From the NCBI RefSeq assembly GCF_029962605.1, contig NZ_CP124750.1, forward strand, positions 3,224,001 to 3,288,000: 64,000 bases of DNA, given 5' to 3'. How positions within the stretch are numbered: the stretch's first letter is position 1; the number at the start of each line of letters is the position of its first letter. This DNA comes from Serratia sarumanii. Lineage in GTDB: Bacteria > Pseudomonadota > Gammaproteobacteria > Enterobacterales > Enterobacteriaceae. The translations under genes were made by a program, and so were the position numbers. Below, in pieces: positions 38,518-50,342 of the stretch. The notes below the pieces were generated by a model. The model had not been told where the DNA came from, searched no databases, and saw only the letters and a program-made list of their open reading frames with translations.

Positions 38518-39942
38518 GTGCAGGGAGATGACATCCTCATGACGATGGAGCAACGGCTTGCCGCCCAGCGTCATGCCTTCCTGCGCGACGGCGCACCGAC
38601 GATCGCTCAGCGCAAGGCCACCCTGCGCCGCCTGCGGAGCGCCATTTTGGCCCAGCGCGGCGCGCTGACGGCGGCCGTCAGCGCAGACTTCGGCCACCGT
38701 TCGCCTTACGAAACCGACATCCTGGAGATCCTGGTCACCGTGCAGGCGATCGATTACCTGCTGCGCAACCTGAAACGCTTCATGCAGCCGGAACGCCGCC
38801 ACGTCGCCCTGCCGTACCAGGCCGGGCGCGCCTACGTGCAATACCAACCTAAAGGCGTGATTGGCGTCATGGCGCCGTGGAACTACCCGTTTTCGTTGAC
38901 CTTCATCCCGCTGGCCACCGCCCTGGCCGCCGGCAACCGCGTGATGCTGAAACCTTCGGAGCTCACGCCGCGCACCAGCCAGCTTATCGAAACGATGCTG
39001 GCAGCGCTGTTTCCCGCCGATGAGGTCGCCGTGGTGACCGGCGGGCCGGACGTCGGGGCCGGATTCAGTGAGCTGGCGTTCGATCACCTGGTGTTCACCG
39101 GCAGCACGGCGATCGGCCGCCAGATCATGCAGGCGGCCGGTAAAAATCTGGTGCCCCTGACGCTCGAGCTGGGCGGCAAAAGCCCCGCCGTGGTGGCGCC
39201 CGGCGCGGTTAACGCCAGAACCGTTAACAGCCTGGCGTTCGGCAAGCTGTCGAACGCGGGCCAAACCTGCATCGCGCCCGATTTCCTGCTGATCCATCAG
39301 GACGATGTGGAAAACTTCATTGCGCTCTACGACGCGGCGGTCAAAGCGTTTTACCCCGACGGGCCGACGAGCCATGACTACGGCGCCATCATCAACGACA
39401 GGCACTACCACCGTTTGCAGGATCTGCTCACCGACGCCCAGGCGCGGGGCGCGCGGATCGTTCCGGTGGGCCACCGCCCGGACTCGGCAGCGGAAAGGCC
39501 GAAAACCCTCGCCCCCACGCTGATCGTCGGCGCCCCCGACGACAGCCGGATCATGCAAGAGGAAATCTTCGGGCCGCTGCTGCCGGTGCGCACCTACGCC
39601 GCCTTTGATGAAGCGATCGACGTTATCAACGCCGGGCCGCGCCCGCTGGCGCTGTACTACTTTGGCCCAGGCGGCCCCCTGCAGGACAGGCTGCTGGCGC
39701 GCACCACCTCCGGCAACGTCAGCGTCAACGCCACCCTGCTGCACTTTGCCCAGGACGATCTGCCGTTCGGCGGCATCGGCCCCAGCGGCATGGGGGCCTG
39801 TCACGGCATCGAAGGATTCCGAGCGCTGAGCCATGCCAAGGGCGTCTTTATCCAAAGCCGCTGGCGCTTCACCGATCTGCTGCGCGCGCCGTTCGGCAGG
39901 CTGGCGGACGCGGTACTCAAGGTGATGCTGCGGCGCCGATAG
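38518..39942 (+). CDS. Coniferyl-aldehyde-dehydrogenase-like aldehyde dehydrogenase
   Basis: 474 aa ALDH superfamily enzyme oxidising aldehydes to acids with NAD(P). MAPWNYPF, FTGSTAIGRQIM, the catalytic Glu in LELGGKSPAVV and the Cys in NAGQTCIAPD are all present; overall it fits the CALDH group with a short N-terminus. GTG at 38518 is chosen because AGGAG lies 7 bp before; ATG at 38539 or 38545 are alternatives. Role is not clear from neighbours. Confidence 0.83.
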   Translation: MQGDDILMTMEQRLAAQRHAFLRDGAPTIAQRKATLRRLRSAILAQRGALTAAVSADFGHRSPYETDILEILVTVQAIDYLLRNLKRFMQPERRHVALPYQAGRAYVQYQPKGVIGVMAPWNYPFSLTFIPLATALAAGNRVMLKPSELTPRTSQLIETMLAALFPADEVAVVTGGPDVGAGFSELAFDHLVFTGSTAIGRQIMQAAGKNLVPLTLELGGKSPAVVAPGAVNARTVNSLAFGKLSNAGQTCIAPDFLLIHQDDVENFIALYDAAVKAFYPDGPTSHDYGAIINDRHYHRLQDLLTDAQARGARIVPVGHRPDSAAERPKTLAPTLIVGAPDDSRIMQEEIFGPLLPVRTYAAFDEAIDVINAGPRPLALYYFGPGGPLQDRLLARTTSGNVSVNATLLHFAQDDLPFGGIGPSGMGACHGIEGFRALSHAKGVFIQSRWRFTDLLRAPFGRLADAVLKVMLRRR

Positions 39943-40150
39943 AGCGCCGCGCTGACTATCAATAACACAGCCAGGAATCGCCGCAAGCTATCACAGTATT
40001 CAATCATTCCTATTTTATCTCTCCGCCGCCGCTGACTAAGCTTAGCCATGAGTCGCCCTTTGCCCGTTAGCGGCCGGGGCGATGTGATTCCATTGAGTTC
40101 AGTTATTTAGCGCAACACCCGACGCAAGCCTTACCCGCATGCCTTGTTAA

Positions 40151-42397
<2,247 letters not shown>

Positions 42398-42406
42398 ACT
42401 CCCCGC

Positions 42407-42433
42407 AACGGCCTGCTTCGGCAGGCCGTTTTT
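42407..42433 (+). terminator. Intrinsic terminator of katG
   Basis: Perfect 10-bp stem AACGGCCTGC / GCAGGCCGTT closed by a TTCG tetraloop and followed by T's, 10 bp after the stop. Confidence 0.95.
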
Positions 42434-42924
42434 CCTCCCGAGATCAACACCGCCTCCGCTCAACGCCGGCCGCAGCGCCCGTCGTTATATTTTATTTCCC
42501 GCTTATTCGTATTTACTCAACAAGTCATATAAAAATTTGATGGGCGGCAATTCTTTTAATGCTGTATTTATATTTAGACGGCAATGAAGACCGTAAAATC
42601 AGCTGGCTAATGCGATATATCCCATCCAGGAGAACACCGTTATGGATTATCCTCGATTCGCCTCAGCGCGCGGCGAGGCGGGCCTTATGACCCTCGCCGT
42701 TCCTTAGCGATAGCGGGCTAGCCGGCAAAGGCACCCCACCGTTTTTATGCCAATAAAAAGAGAGGTTCTGCACCTGCGCGATATTCGCTTAGGCGCCAGA
42801 ATTTCGCCCTTATTTAATGTTTCACGACGCGCATTGCGTTTTTAGTTTTTATTTTTCAGCCGACGGGAAAGCTCATAGGAAATCACGCTTCACTCAGGAA
42901 AATAACCGCTACCTGGAGGTCATC
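42434..42924. other. Intergenic region, 491 bp
   Basis: Between the katG terminator and the VOC gene. AT-rich around 42480-42610. The only coding candidate is the 21-codon ORF at 42642. The rest holds promoter and 5'-leader sequence of the VOC gene; no other feature is seen. Confidence 0.55.
42642..42707 (+). CDS. Possible 21-aa small ORF
   Basis: ATG preceded by AGGAG at 9-bp spacing, then MDYPRFASARGEAGLMTLAVP and stop. The good ribosome site in a long leader upstream of the VOC gene hints at a leader peptide or small protein. No homologue known to me. Confidence 0.3.
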   Translation: MDYPRFASARGEAGLMTLAVP

Positions 42925-43824
42925 ATGCAACATATTATCGGTATTTCTTCTCGTCGGCTGAGGATATCAGCCCTTGCGCTGCTGCTCCCTGCCGTATCAT
43001 GGGCGGCCGATACGGCGTCTCTCGCCGTGGGGCCGCAATATGACACCACCCATGTCTACGTCGAACGCGGCAAAATGGATGCCTTTGTCGACAGCATCCT
43101 GAAAACCTTCGGCGGCACCAGCACCGAACGCGTGCTGGTCAACGTCACGCCCACGCCGAGCGAAACCTACTCCCAGCTGATACTGACGCCGGCCGGCAGC
43201 TTCTCGGTGTTCGATTTCAAAACGCCGATCCCACACCCGTTCGGCGCCGAGCGCAACGGTTTTCTGGTCAGGGATATGGACGCCGCCATCCGCCAGGCCA
43301 GGGCCGCCGGTGCCGATGTGCAGGTTGCGCCTTTCGACGATCCGATTGGCCGCGACGCGGTGATCCAGTGGCCCGGCGGCGTCAACATGCAGCTCTATTG
43401 GCACACCAAGGCGCCCAACTACAAGCCGCTGCTGAGCGTGCCGGAAAACCGCCTGTATCTCTCCGCCTACCGCGTCGACGATTTCCTGAAAAGCTACCAG
43501 GCGTTCTCGCACGCCACGGTGGTGAGCGACGAACAGGTCAGCGATACGGCGATCGGCCGCAGCGACAGCGGCAAGATCCGCCAGATCGAACTGGACTCGC
43601 GCTTCGGCAAAACGCGCATTTTCGTCACCGACGGGCATCTGCCTTATCCGTTCGGCCATGAGCGCACCGGCTATGGCGTCGACGATCTGCCGGCCACGCT
43701 GGCCAAAGCGACGGCCAGCGGCGCGCAGGTGCTGTGGCGCTCGACGGCAGCGGAGCGCCGCACCTCGGCGCTGGTGCGTTTCCCCGGCGGCTACATCGCC
43801 GAAATCCACCAGACGGCTAAATAA
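42925..43824 (+). CDS. Exported double glyoxalase/VOC-fold protein
   Basis: 299 aa. Signal peptide about 1-27 (ends SWAAD). The rest is two repeats of the vicinal-oxygen-chelate fold, each with a P(H/Y)PFG-ER-G(F/Y) block followed by an FPGG or WPGG strand near 150 and 285. GGAGG is 5 bp before the ATG at 42925. VOC enzymes include glyoxalase I, dioxygenases and resistance proteins; a periplasmic form is unusual. It is followed by an alginate-export-type porin. Function not assigned. Confidence 0.75.
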   Translation: MQHIIGISSRRLRISALALLLPAVSWAADTASLAVGPQYDTTHVYVERGKMDAFVDSILKTFGGTSTERVLVNVTPTPSETYSQLILTPAGSFSVFDFKTPIPHPFGAERNGFLVRDMDAAIRQARAAGADVQVAPFDDPIGRDAVIQWPGGVNMQLYWHTKAPNYKPLLSVPENRLYLSAYRVDDFLKSYQAFSHATVVSDEQVSDTAIGRSDSGKIRQIELDSRFGKTRIFVTDGHLPYPFGHERTGYGVDDLPATLAKATASGAQVLWRSTAAERRTSALVRFPGGYIAEIHQTAK

Positions 43825-43831
43825 ACCCAAG

Positions 43832-43853
43832 GCGCGCTGCGGCGCGCTTTTTT
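43832..43853 (+). terminator. Terminator between the VOC gene and the outer-membrane channel gene
   Basis: GCGCGC / GCGCGC stem with a TGCG loop and six T's, 7 bp after the VOC stop. The short stem may let some read-through into the next gene, which begins 12 bp on. Confidence 0.75.
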
Positions 43854-43865
43854 CTTCGGATACCC

Positions 43866-45155
43866 ATGATGAAACGCACGCTTCCCGCACTGTTGCTGTT
43901 CTCCTCGCTCCCCGCCCTGGCGGCGGAACCCGCCGCTTCCCCCTGGAAAAACATCCCGTTGGGCGATGCGGCCACCCTGTCTTTCGACGGTTCACTGCGC
44001 GAGCGCTATGAATGGACGGATCAACGCGATCTGAGCGGCGGACGCGACGACACCTTCATGCAGCGCCTGCTGATTGGCGCGCGCCTCGACTATGGCGACG
44101 ACTTTGGCGCCTATGTCCAGTTGGGATCGTCACTGGCCACGCCGCGCGATCGCGGGCGCAAGCCGACCGATGAAGATCATGCCTATCTCGGCCAGGGCTA
44201 TGTGGACTTAAAACTGCCCACCGCCTACGGCCTCGGCACCCTGCGGGTCGGCCGCCAGGAGATTGCGCTGGGTTCGCTGCACCTGATGGGCACCCGCGAC
44301 GGCCCCAACGTGCGTCGTTCTTTCGACGCCATCCGCGCCAGCTGGGCCAAGGATAAAAACCGCCTCGACGCCTTTATCGGCCACCCCGTCACCCTCAAAA
44401 CCGGCAGTTTCGACGACGATACCGACAACAGCCAAAAGGTGTGGGGGCTGTACGGCACCACGCCGCTGGCCGCGCTGGCTTCCGCGCTCGATCTCTACAC
44501 CTTCGGCTTTGAGGATAACGATGCCCACTACGCGCAGCTCAGCGGGCAAGAGCGGCGCTATACCGTCGGCGCACGCATTTTCGGCGCGGCGCAGGGATTC
44601 GACTGGGACAATGAGGCCGCCTGGCAGTTCGGCAGCGCAGAACAGCGTGACATCCGCGCCTGGTCGGCGTCGGCGCACGCCGGGTATACGGTGAGCGACT
44701 GGCGCTGGCAACCGCGCTTCGGCGGCAAGATTGGCATCGCCAGCGGCGATAAAAACGGTCACGATGGGCAGCTCAATACTTTTAACGCCATGTACCCCAA
44801 GCTGCCCTACCTGACCGAGAACGGGCTGGTGGCGCCGGCTAACCTGATCGCCATCCACCCTTCGGTCACGATTACGCCGTGGCAAACCCTGTCCATCGAT
44901 TTCAGCTGGGACGCGCTATGGCGGCAACGCCGCGAGGATGCCTTCTACCTCGGGCCGATGCGCCCGGTGAAAGGCAGCGAGCAAGGCTCGCGCTTTATCG
45001 GCAACCAGTATCAGGTCGAAACCACCTGGACGCTGCGCAGCGATCTCCAGTTCAAGGTAGCCTATGTCTACTTCGACGTCGGCCACAGCCTGCAGCAGCA
45101 TGCCGGGCTGAAAAACATGAACTTCGTGCTGGCGCAGGGCACCTACTGCTTTTAA
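43866..45155 (+). CDS. Alginate-export-family outer-membrane beta-barrel protein
   Basis: 429 aa. Signal peptide about 1-20, then an 'alginate_exp' type barrel (LRERYEW, LGQGYVDLKLP, LRVGRQEIALGSLHLMGTRD), ending in the aromatic GTYCF typical of outer-membrane proteins. Many members are not alginate exporters but substrate channels of catabolic or stress loci. No alginate genes are nearby. A second ATG is one codon in. Pairs with the preceding exported VOC protein. Confidence 0.75.
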   Translation: MMKRTLPALLLFSSLPALAAEPAASPWKNIPLGDAATLSFDGSLRERYEWTDQRDLSGGRDDTFMQRLLIGARLDYGDDFGAYVQLGSSLATPRDRGRKPTDEDHAYLGQGYVDLKLPTAYGLGTLRVGRQEIALGSLHLMGTRDGPNVRRSFDAIRASWAKDKNRLDAFIGHPVTLKTGSFDDDTDNSQKVWGLYGTTPLAALASALDLYTFGFEDNDAHYAQLSGQERRYTVGARIFGAAQGFDWDNEAAWQFGSAEQRDIRAWSASAHAGYTVSDWRWQPRFGGKIGIASGDKNGHDGQLNTFNAMYPKLPYLTENGLVAPANLIAIHPSVTITPWQTLSIDFSWDALWRQRREDAFYLGPMRPVKGSEQGSRFIGNQYQVETTWTLRSDLQFKVAYVYFDVGHSLQQHAGLKNMNFVLAQGTYCF

Positions 45156-45656
45156 GTATCAGGCAAGTTAATCGGTGTACGCGAGTGTCCTTAATAATCC
45201 CGTACTCAATTAATGACGATCGCCAGCGTGTAGCCGCCTATATGCATTGCAGCGATGGCGGCTACTCGCCGCTATTCACAGATGAAAATTAATGAAAAGC
45301 AAAAAGATAAATCAGTTACGTAAACTCCACGAGCCAATTACAGAGTAATATTAAATAAAGATTTAATTCCACCTGGTTATTTAAGTGCGCCTTTTACACA
45401 TATCTTATGTAAAAGATTCATATAAGAATAACTCATTAATAAAATAATTATGCCTATACTGCTTTCAGCCAACCATTGCGCGCCATTAATTCCTCACCGT
45501 GATTAATGATAAGGACATATCCCGCTTGAATGCAATATTCAAGCCAGATCAAGGAGGCAAACTAATGATAACCCACTAATTACCCCTATTTTCAAACCTG
45601 TGTACGAGCATATAGAGCGTTAGGTGCAATATTGTCAACGTCCAAAGGAGTTTGAT
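45156..45656. other. Intergenic region, 501 bp, upstream of the serralysin gene
   Basis: AT-rich, no gene supported. It should hold the promoter of the protease. ATTAAT repeats flank 45480-45510. The 3' end has AAGGAG 6 bp before the protease ATG. Confidence 0.5.
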
Positions 45657-47039
45657 ATGTCATTAGCTACCGATAAAATCTCAGATTATTTAACCGATTA
45701 TGAAAGAGTCGATCGCGAGGGAAGCAGCAAACCGTCATACGCCACAGAGGAGGTTTCAGATCTGTTGCTGAGGAGCCATTATTCCGCCAATGGCAAAGGC
45801 GTGACCGACCATGCGGCAGCATTAACCTACTCTTTCCCCGTGTATACCGACAGCGATAAGCCAGGATCCGCACAGCTTACCGCCGCCCAACAGGCCCAAA
45901 CCAAGCTTTCATTGCAGTCCTGGTCGGACGTGGCCAATATCACCTTCACCGAGGTCAAAGGCACCGATGCCAAAAGCGCTGATATAAAGTTTGGTTTTTA
46001 TAAGGCGGCCAGCGGGGGCAATTACACCTCCTATGAAAGTACGCAAAACGACCTGAAAAGCACCATCTGGATCAGCGGCAACAAAGGCTACGACGCTTCG
46101 AATCCGCAGACCAATAACTATGCCAGGGATACGCTCACCCATGAAATAGGGCATGCGCTCGGGCTCTCCCACCCCGGAAACTATGATGCCTCCAACGCGA
46201 CTTACCCCACCTACACCAACTCGGCGAAGTATTATGAAGACGATCATCAATATTCTTTAATGAGCTATTTTAGTGAACAAAACACCGGCGCCGACTATAA
46301 AGGCGTTTGGCCATCGGGGCCGCAGCTGGATGATATTACCGCCATACAGAAACTGTACGGCGCGAATACCACCACGCGCACCGGCGATACCACCTATGGT
46401 TTCAACTCGAATACGGACAGAGACTTTTTGAGCGTTAAGACGTCCACGGACAAAATCGTGGCGGCTATCTGGGATGCCGGCGGCAATGACACGCTGGATT
46501 TTTCAGGCTACAACCAAGATCAACGAATCAACATTAACGAAGGCTCATTCTCAGATGTGGGCGGCTTGAAGGCGAATATCGCCATCGCCTACGGCGCGCA
46601 GATTGAAAATATCATCGGCGGCAGCGGCGCCGACATTTTAGTGGGCAACGCACTGAACAATACGCTAAAAGGCGGTGCAGGCAACGACATCATTTACGGT
46701 GCCGGCGGCGCCGATCAGCTCTGGGGCAATGCAGGCGCGGACACCTTTGTCTTCCGCGCAGTCGGCGACAGCCAAGCCGCCGCGCCGGACTGGATCCGTG
46801 ATTTCCAAACGGCGGTGGATAAAATCGATCTGTCGTGGCTCAACCAGACGGTTAAGGCCGAGGGGGGCGAGTTGCACTTCGTCGATAATTTAAGCGGCTC
46901 GCTGTATGAAGCGGCGCTGAATTATGACTCGCAGCAGAATGTCACCGATCTGGCGATCAATCTCTCCGGCCATAACCAGCCTGATTTCCTGGTTAAAATC
47001 GTTGGGCATGTCGACGCTTCCGCCGATATTCTCGTCTAG
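45657..47039 (+). CDS. Serralysin-family secreted zinc metalloprotease
   Basis: 460 aa, slightly short for serralysins (about 470-490). The Zn site is HEIGHALGLSH (H162, H166, H172) and the Met-turn is SLMSY (M202, Y204). C-terminal RTX repeats (GGSGADILVG, GGAGNDIIYG, GGADQLWG; about 320-360) bind Ca, and the last residues (DILV) form the type I secretion signal. Secreted through an ABC exporter that is not encoded here; no Inh-type inhibitor gene is next to it. ATG at 45657 with AAGGAG upstream. Serratia carries several paralogues; which one this is cannot be said. Confidence 0.92.
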   Translation: MSLATDKISDYLTDYERVDREGSSKPSYATEEVSDLLLRSHYSANGKGVTDHAAALTYSFPVYTDSDKPGSAQLTAAQQAQTKLSLQSWSDVANITFTEVKGTDAKSADIKFGFYKAASGGNYTSYESTQNDLKSTIWISGNKGYDASNPQTNNYARDTLTHEIGHALGLSHPGNYDASNATYPTYTNSAKYYEDDHQYSLMSYFSEQNTGADYKGVWPSGPQLDDITAIQKLYGANTTTRTGDTTYGFNSNTDRDFLSVKTSTDKIVAAIWDAGGNDTLDFSGYNQDQRININEGSFSDVGGLKANIAIAYGAQIENIIGGSGADILVGNALNNTLKGGAGNDIIYGAGGADQLWGNAGADTFVFRAVGDSQAAAPDWIRDFQTAVDKIDLSWLNQTVKAEGGELHFVDNLSGSLYEAALNYDSQQNVTDLAINLSGHNQPDFLVKIVGHVDASADILV

Positions 47040-47051
47040 CCAAGAAACCCG

Positions 47052-47078
47052 CAGTCCGGCGCGAACGCCGGACTGTTT
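47052..47078 (+). terminator. Intrinsic terminator of the serralysin gene
   Basis: Perfect 10-bp stem CAGTCCGGCG / CGCCGGACTG with a CGAA tetraloop then TTTAT, 12 bp after the stop. Confidence 0.92.
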
Positions 47079-47155
47079 ATCTCTTCTTAGGCATCACCCT
47101 GGCGATTTTTTGCGCTACCCCCACACTGTCAGAGCAATAAATCGCGCAGACGAGC

Positions 47156-48208
47156 TCACACCGCCTCCAGCTCCGCCGCCAGGGTGGCGACCAGCTCCGC
47201 CGCCGGCATCGGCCGCGCCAGGCCCACGCCCTGCCCGGCCCACAGCGACATAAACTCTCCGCGCCCGGCCTTGGCCGCCGCCTGGCGGATATCGCCGGTG
47301 AGCGCGTTCTGCACCGGATAAGGCAGGATCTGCGCCTCTTCCGCGCGCATCTGCCGCATGAAATCATTGACGATGCCACGCGCCGGGCGGCCGCTGAAGG
47401 CGCGCGTCAGGCGCGTGCTGTCATCGCCGGCGTTGCTCAGCGCCGCCCGCCAGGCTTCGGCGATGCCCGACTCCGGGCTGCACAGGAACGCGGTGCCCAG
47501 CTGCGCCGCCTGCGCGCCCAGCAAGCGCGCCGCCGCGATGCCACGCCCGTTCATGATACCGCCCGCGGCGATCACCGGGATCTTCACCGCCGCCACCACC
47601 TGCGGCAGCAGGGCCACCAGGCCAATGCAGGATTGCTCGATATCGCCAAGGAAAGTCGGGCGGTGGCCGCCCGCCTCCGAGCCAGAGACGCAAACGAAGT
47701 CGGCGCCCGCCTCTTCCCAGGCGCGGGCTTCCGCCACCGTGGTGGCGGTGCCGATCACCCGCGACCCGGCTTTCTTGAACTGCGTGACCGTGGCGCGCGG
47801 CAGCACGCCGAAGGTGAAGCTGGCCACCGGCGGCGCCGCCTCCAGCAAGGCCGCGATCTGGTCACGGTTGTTTTCGGCGAATTGGGTGGGGATCGGCGGC
47901 TCGCTCAGCCCCAGCGCTTCGCGGAACGGCCGCAGCAGGTGCTGGGCGCGCTTGAGCTCGGCAAGATCTGGATGCTGCTCGTCGAGCAGAAACAGGTTGA
48001 TGTTGAACGGCGCGGCGGTCTGCGCGCGGATCTGCTGCACCCGTTCGAGGATCACCGCCGGTGAAAACAGCGCCGCCGCGCACGAGCCCAGCGCCCCGGC
48101 GTTGCTCACCGCTACCGCCAACGCCGGCGGCGACGCGCCGTTCATCGGCCCCTGAACGATCGGATAGCGCAGCCCAAGCTCGCGGGCAAAAGCAGAAGGT
48201 GCCGTCAT
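47156..48208 (-). CDS. Nitronate monooxygenase / 2-nitropropane dioxygenase family
   Basis: 350-aa FMN TIM-barrel protein. PIVQGPMNGASPPALA at the start, the ASFTFGVLP strand, CVSGSEAGGHRPT with the conserved catalytic His, and PVIAAGGIMNGRGI for FMN phosphate are diagnostic. It oxidises nitronates to aldehyde/ketone and nitrite. ATG at 48208 with GGGAG 8 bp before. It lies 96 bp behind the MFS_3 gene on the same strand. Confidence 0.87.
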   Translation of the reverse strand: MTAPSAFARELGLRYPIVQGPMNGASPPALAVAVSNAGALGSCAAALFSPAVILERVQQIRAQTAAPFNINLFLLDEQHPDLAELKRAQHLLRPFREALGLSEPPIPTQFAENNRDQIAALLEAAPPVASFTFGVLPRATVTQFKKAGSRVIGTATTVAEARAWEEAGADFVCVSGSEAGGHRPTFLGDIEQSCIGLVALLPQVVAAVKIPVIAAGGIMNGRGIAAARLLGAQAAQLGTAFLCSPESGIAEAWRAALSNAGDDSTRLTRAFSGRPARGIVNDFMRQMRAEEAQILPYPVQNALTGDIRQAAAKAGRGEFMSLWAGQGVGLARPMPAAELVATLAAELEAV

Positions 48209-48304
48209 CAATGTGTCTCCCTGTGCTGACTACATTCGTCTTACGGCGGCCGCGCCGCCGAACCGACCAAAAGCATAGCACCTTCTCACCGCTTGGCCGT
48301 GCAG

Positions 48305-49915
48305 TTAATGCTTCACCTGATGCCGGTCGAGCGACAGGAAGTGATGCACCACCGGTTTCTCCGGCCCGATGTGGAAGCGCAGCGCCTCCTGCTGCAGATC
48401 GGCGTCGGCGTGCGACACCCGCTGGTGCTGGCGCAGGTGCTCCGCCCAGGACTCCACCAGGAACCACTCCATAATGCATTCCGGATCGCCGGTGTGCTCG
48501 GTGATGCCCCAGGCGTAAGCGCCGTCGCGGCGGCGCGCCCGCTCCAGCATCAGCAGCGTGTGCAAGAACTGCGGCCGATCCTGTTCGCGGATGCGATACT
48601 CCACCTGAATCATTACCGGGCCACGATCGTTCTCGACCGGCGTGTTGACCAACGGCTCCGGCCAATGGTTCGACGGCTGCAGATCGGCTTCGCCGGTCGG
48701 CAGCCGCAGGCGATGGAACAGCAGCCCCGCCGCCAACAGGCCGACGCCGCCGACCAGCAGCGTGGCGGCCACGCCCAGCTCCTGCGCCACCAGCCCCCAC
48801 AGCAGGCTGCCCGCCGCCATTGCGCCGTTGAACACCATCAGGTAGATGGCCAGGCCGCGGCCGCGCACCCAGTTGGGCAGCACGCCCTGCGCCGCGCCGT
48901 TGAGCGTGGTCAGCGCGATAATCCAGCCTGCGCCCAGCACCAACAGCAGCACCACTGCCAGCCACTGCGGCGGCGCCAGCGACAGGGCCGCCATCACCCC
49001 GGCGGTCAGCACCGCCGCCAGCAACACCAGCCCGTCGGCATTCAGCCGCTGGCGCAGGCGCGGCAGCGCGATCGCCCCGAGGATCGCCCCGGCGCCTACC
49101 GCCCCCAGCAGCACGCCGTAAAAACCGGCGCTGCCGCCCAGCATGCGGCGCGCCACCAGTGGCAGCAGCGCCCAGACCGAGCTGGAGAAGGCGAAGAACA
49201 CCGCCGCCCGCAGTAGCACCACGTGCAGTTCGCGGCTGGAACGGGCATAGCGCAGCCCGGCGCGGAAGGCGCCGAAGAAATGTTCCGACAGGCCGCTGTC
49301 CTCAGCCTTCGGCCGCTTCCACCACAGCAGCGCCGCGATCACCAGCACATAGCTCATCACGTCCGCACCGTAGGCCGCGCCGGCGCCGAAGCTGGCCAGC
49401 AGCAGGCCGCCGGCCGCCGGGCCGATGGAGCGGGCGATGTTGATGCCCAGCGAATTCAGCGCCACGGCGTTTTTCAGCTCGGTGCGCGGCACCAGCTCCG
49501 GCACGATCGCCTGCCAGGTCGGCCCCATCAGCGCCGCGCCGATGCCGCCGACAAAGGTCAGCGCCAGCAGGTATTCCACCGTCAACGCACCGGTCTGCGA
49601 CAGCAGCAACAGGCTGCCGCTGACGCAGGCCAGCAGAATTTGCACGAAGATCAGAAAGCGCCGCCGATCGAGAATGTCCGACAGTACCCCGGCCGGGATC
49701 GCCAGCAGGAACACCGGCAGCGTGGCGGCGGTCTGCATCAGCGCCACCGCCGAGGGGTTGCTCGACAGATCGGTGATCAGCCACGAGCTGGCGACGTCGC
49801 GCATAAAGCTGCCGACGTTGCCGAGCACCGTGGCACCCCACAGCACCGCAAATAAGGGGATTTTCAGCGGCGCGAAGCCGCCCGCCGCCGCCTTGTTGTC
49901 CGTCTGTTCAGCCAT
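48305..49915 (-). CDS. MFS_3-type exporter with C-terminal ABM-like domain
   Basis: 536 aa. About 12 membrane helices (1-405) of the 'transmembrane secretion effector' MFS_3 family, followed by a soluble C-terminal domain (about 420-536, VMIQVEYRIREQDRPQFL, ECIMEWFLVESWAEH) resembling antibiotic-biosynthesis-monooxygenase folds. This fusion is a known arrangement in the family. Its start overlaps the doxX stop by 8 bp. Substrate unknown. Confidence 0.83.
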   Translation of the reverse strand: MAEQTDNKAAAGGFAPLKIPLFAVLWGATVLGNVGSFMRDVASSWLITDLSSNPSAVALMQTAATLPVFLLAIPAGVLSDILDRRRFLIFVQILLACVSGSLLLLSQTGALTVEYLLALTFVGGIGAALMGPTWQAIVPELVPRTELKNAVALNSLGINIARSIGPAAGGLLLASFGAGAAYGADVMSYVLVIAALLWWKRPKAEDSGLSEHFFGAFRAGLRYARSSRELHVVLLRAAVFFAFSSSVWALLPLVARRMLGGSAGFYGVLLGAVGAGAILGAIALPRLRQRLNADGLVLLAAVLTAGVMAALSLAPPQWLAVVLLLVLGAGWIIALTTLNGAAQGVLPNWVRGRGLAIYLMVFNGAMAAGSLLWGLVAQELGVAATLLVGGVGLLAAGLLFHRLRLPTGEADLQPSNHWPEPLVNTPVENDRGPVMIQVEYRIREQDRPQFLHTLLMLERARRRDGAYAWGITEHTGDPECIMEWFLVESWAEHLRQHQRVSHADADLQQEALRFHIGPEKPVVHHFLSLDRHQVKH

Positions 49916-50333
49916 CCGTTCGCTCCTTCAAATCGTTAAATGCCACCAGCAACAGCGCGCCGGCCAGCCCGAGGTGTTCAAAAAATCCATTCATCATCTG
50001 GCCGCGTTCCGCCCCGTCGAACTGCCAGAACGGATTGGCCATCAGCGTCGCCATCAGGGTGAAACCGGCCAGCGCCAACGCGCCGAGCCAGCGGTAAAAG
50101 CCGCTCAGGATCAGCGCCGACGCCGCCAGTTCCAGCAGCGTCACCAGCACGGCGAACAGCGCCGCCGGCTGCAGGCCGAAGTGGGTCATCTCGGCAACCG
50201 CGCCTTCGACGTTCAGCGCCTTGACCAATCCGCCCTGAATATAGGCGGCGCAAATGGCGAGCAGCAGCACCCAGCGCACCGCTGGCGCATGCAGCCGCTG
50301 CGCGCAGCGGGCGGCGATAGCAGTCAGGTTCAT
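49908..50333 (-). CDS. DoxX-family membrane protein
   Basis: 141 aa, four membrane helices; the GLVKALNVEGAVAEMTHFGL region is typical of DoxX/DoxD-like proteins tied to redox or thiol stress. It lies 9 bp behind the hydrolase gene and overlaps the MFS_3 gene. Function unknown. Confidence 0.82.
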   Translation of the reverse strand: MNLTAIAARCAQRLHAPAVRWVLLLAICAAYIQGGLVKALNVEGAVAEMTHFGLQPAALFAVLVTLLELAASALILSGFYRWLGALALAGFTLMATLMANPFWQFDGAERGQMMNGFFEHLGLAGALLLVAFNDLKERTDG

Positions 50334-50342
50334 CGCGCCCCC

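Noticed and set aside
48305..49915. Calling the MFS exporter entS because a siderophore locus is in the window
   Set aside because: It is about 37 kb from entCA, has a C-terminal ABM-like domain that EntS lacks, and sits in an operon without siderophore genes or a Fur box.
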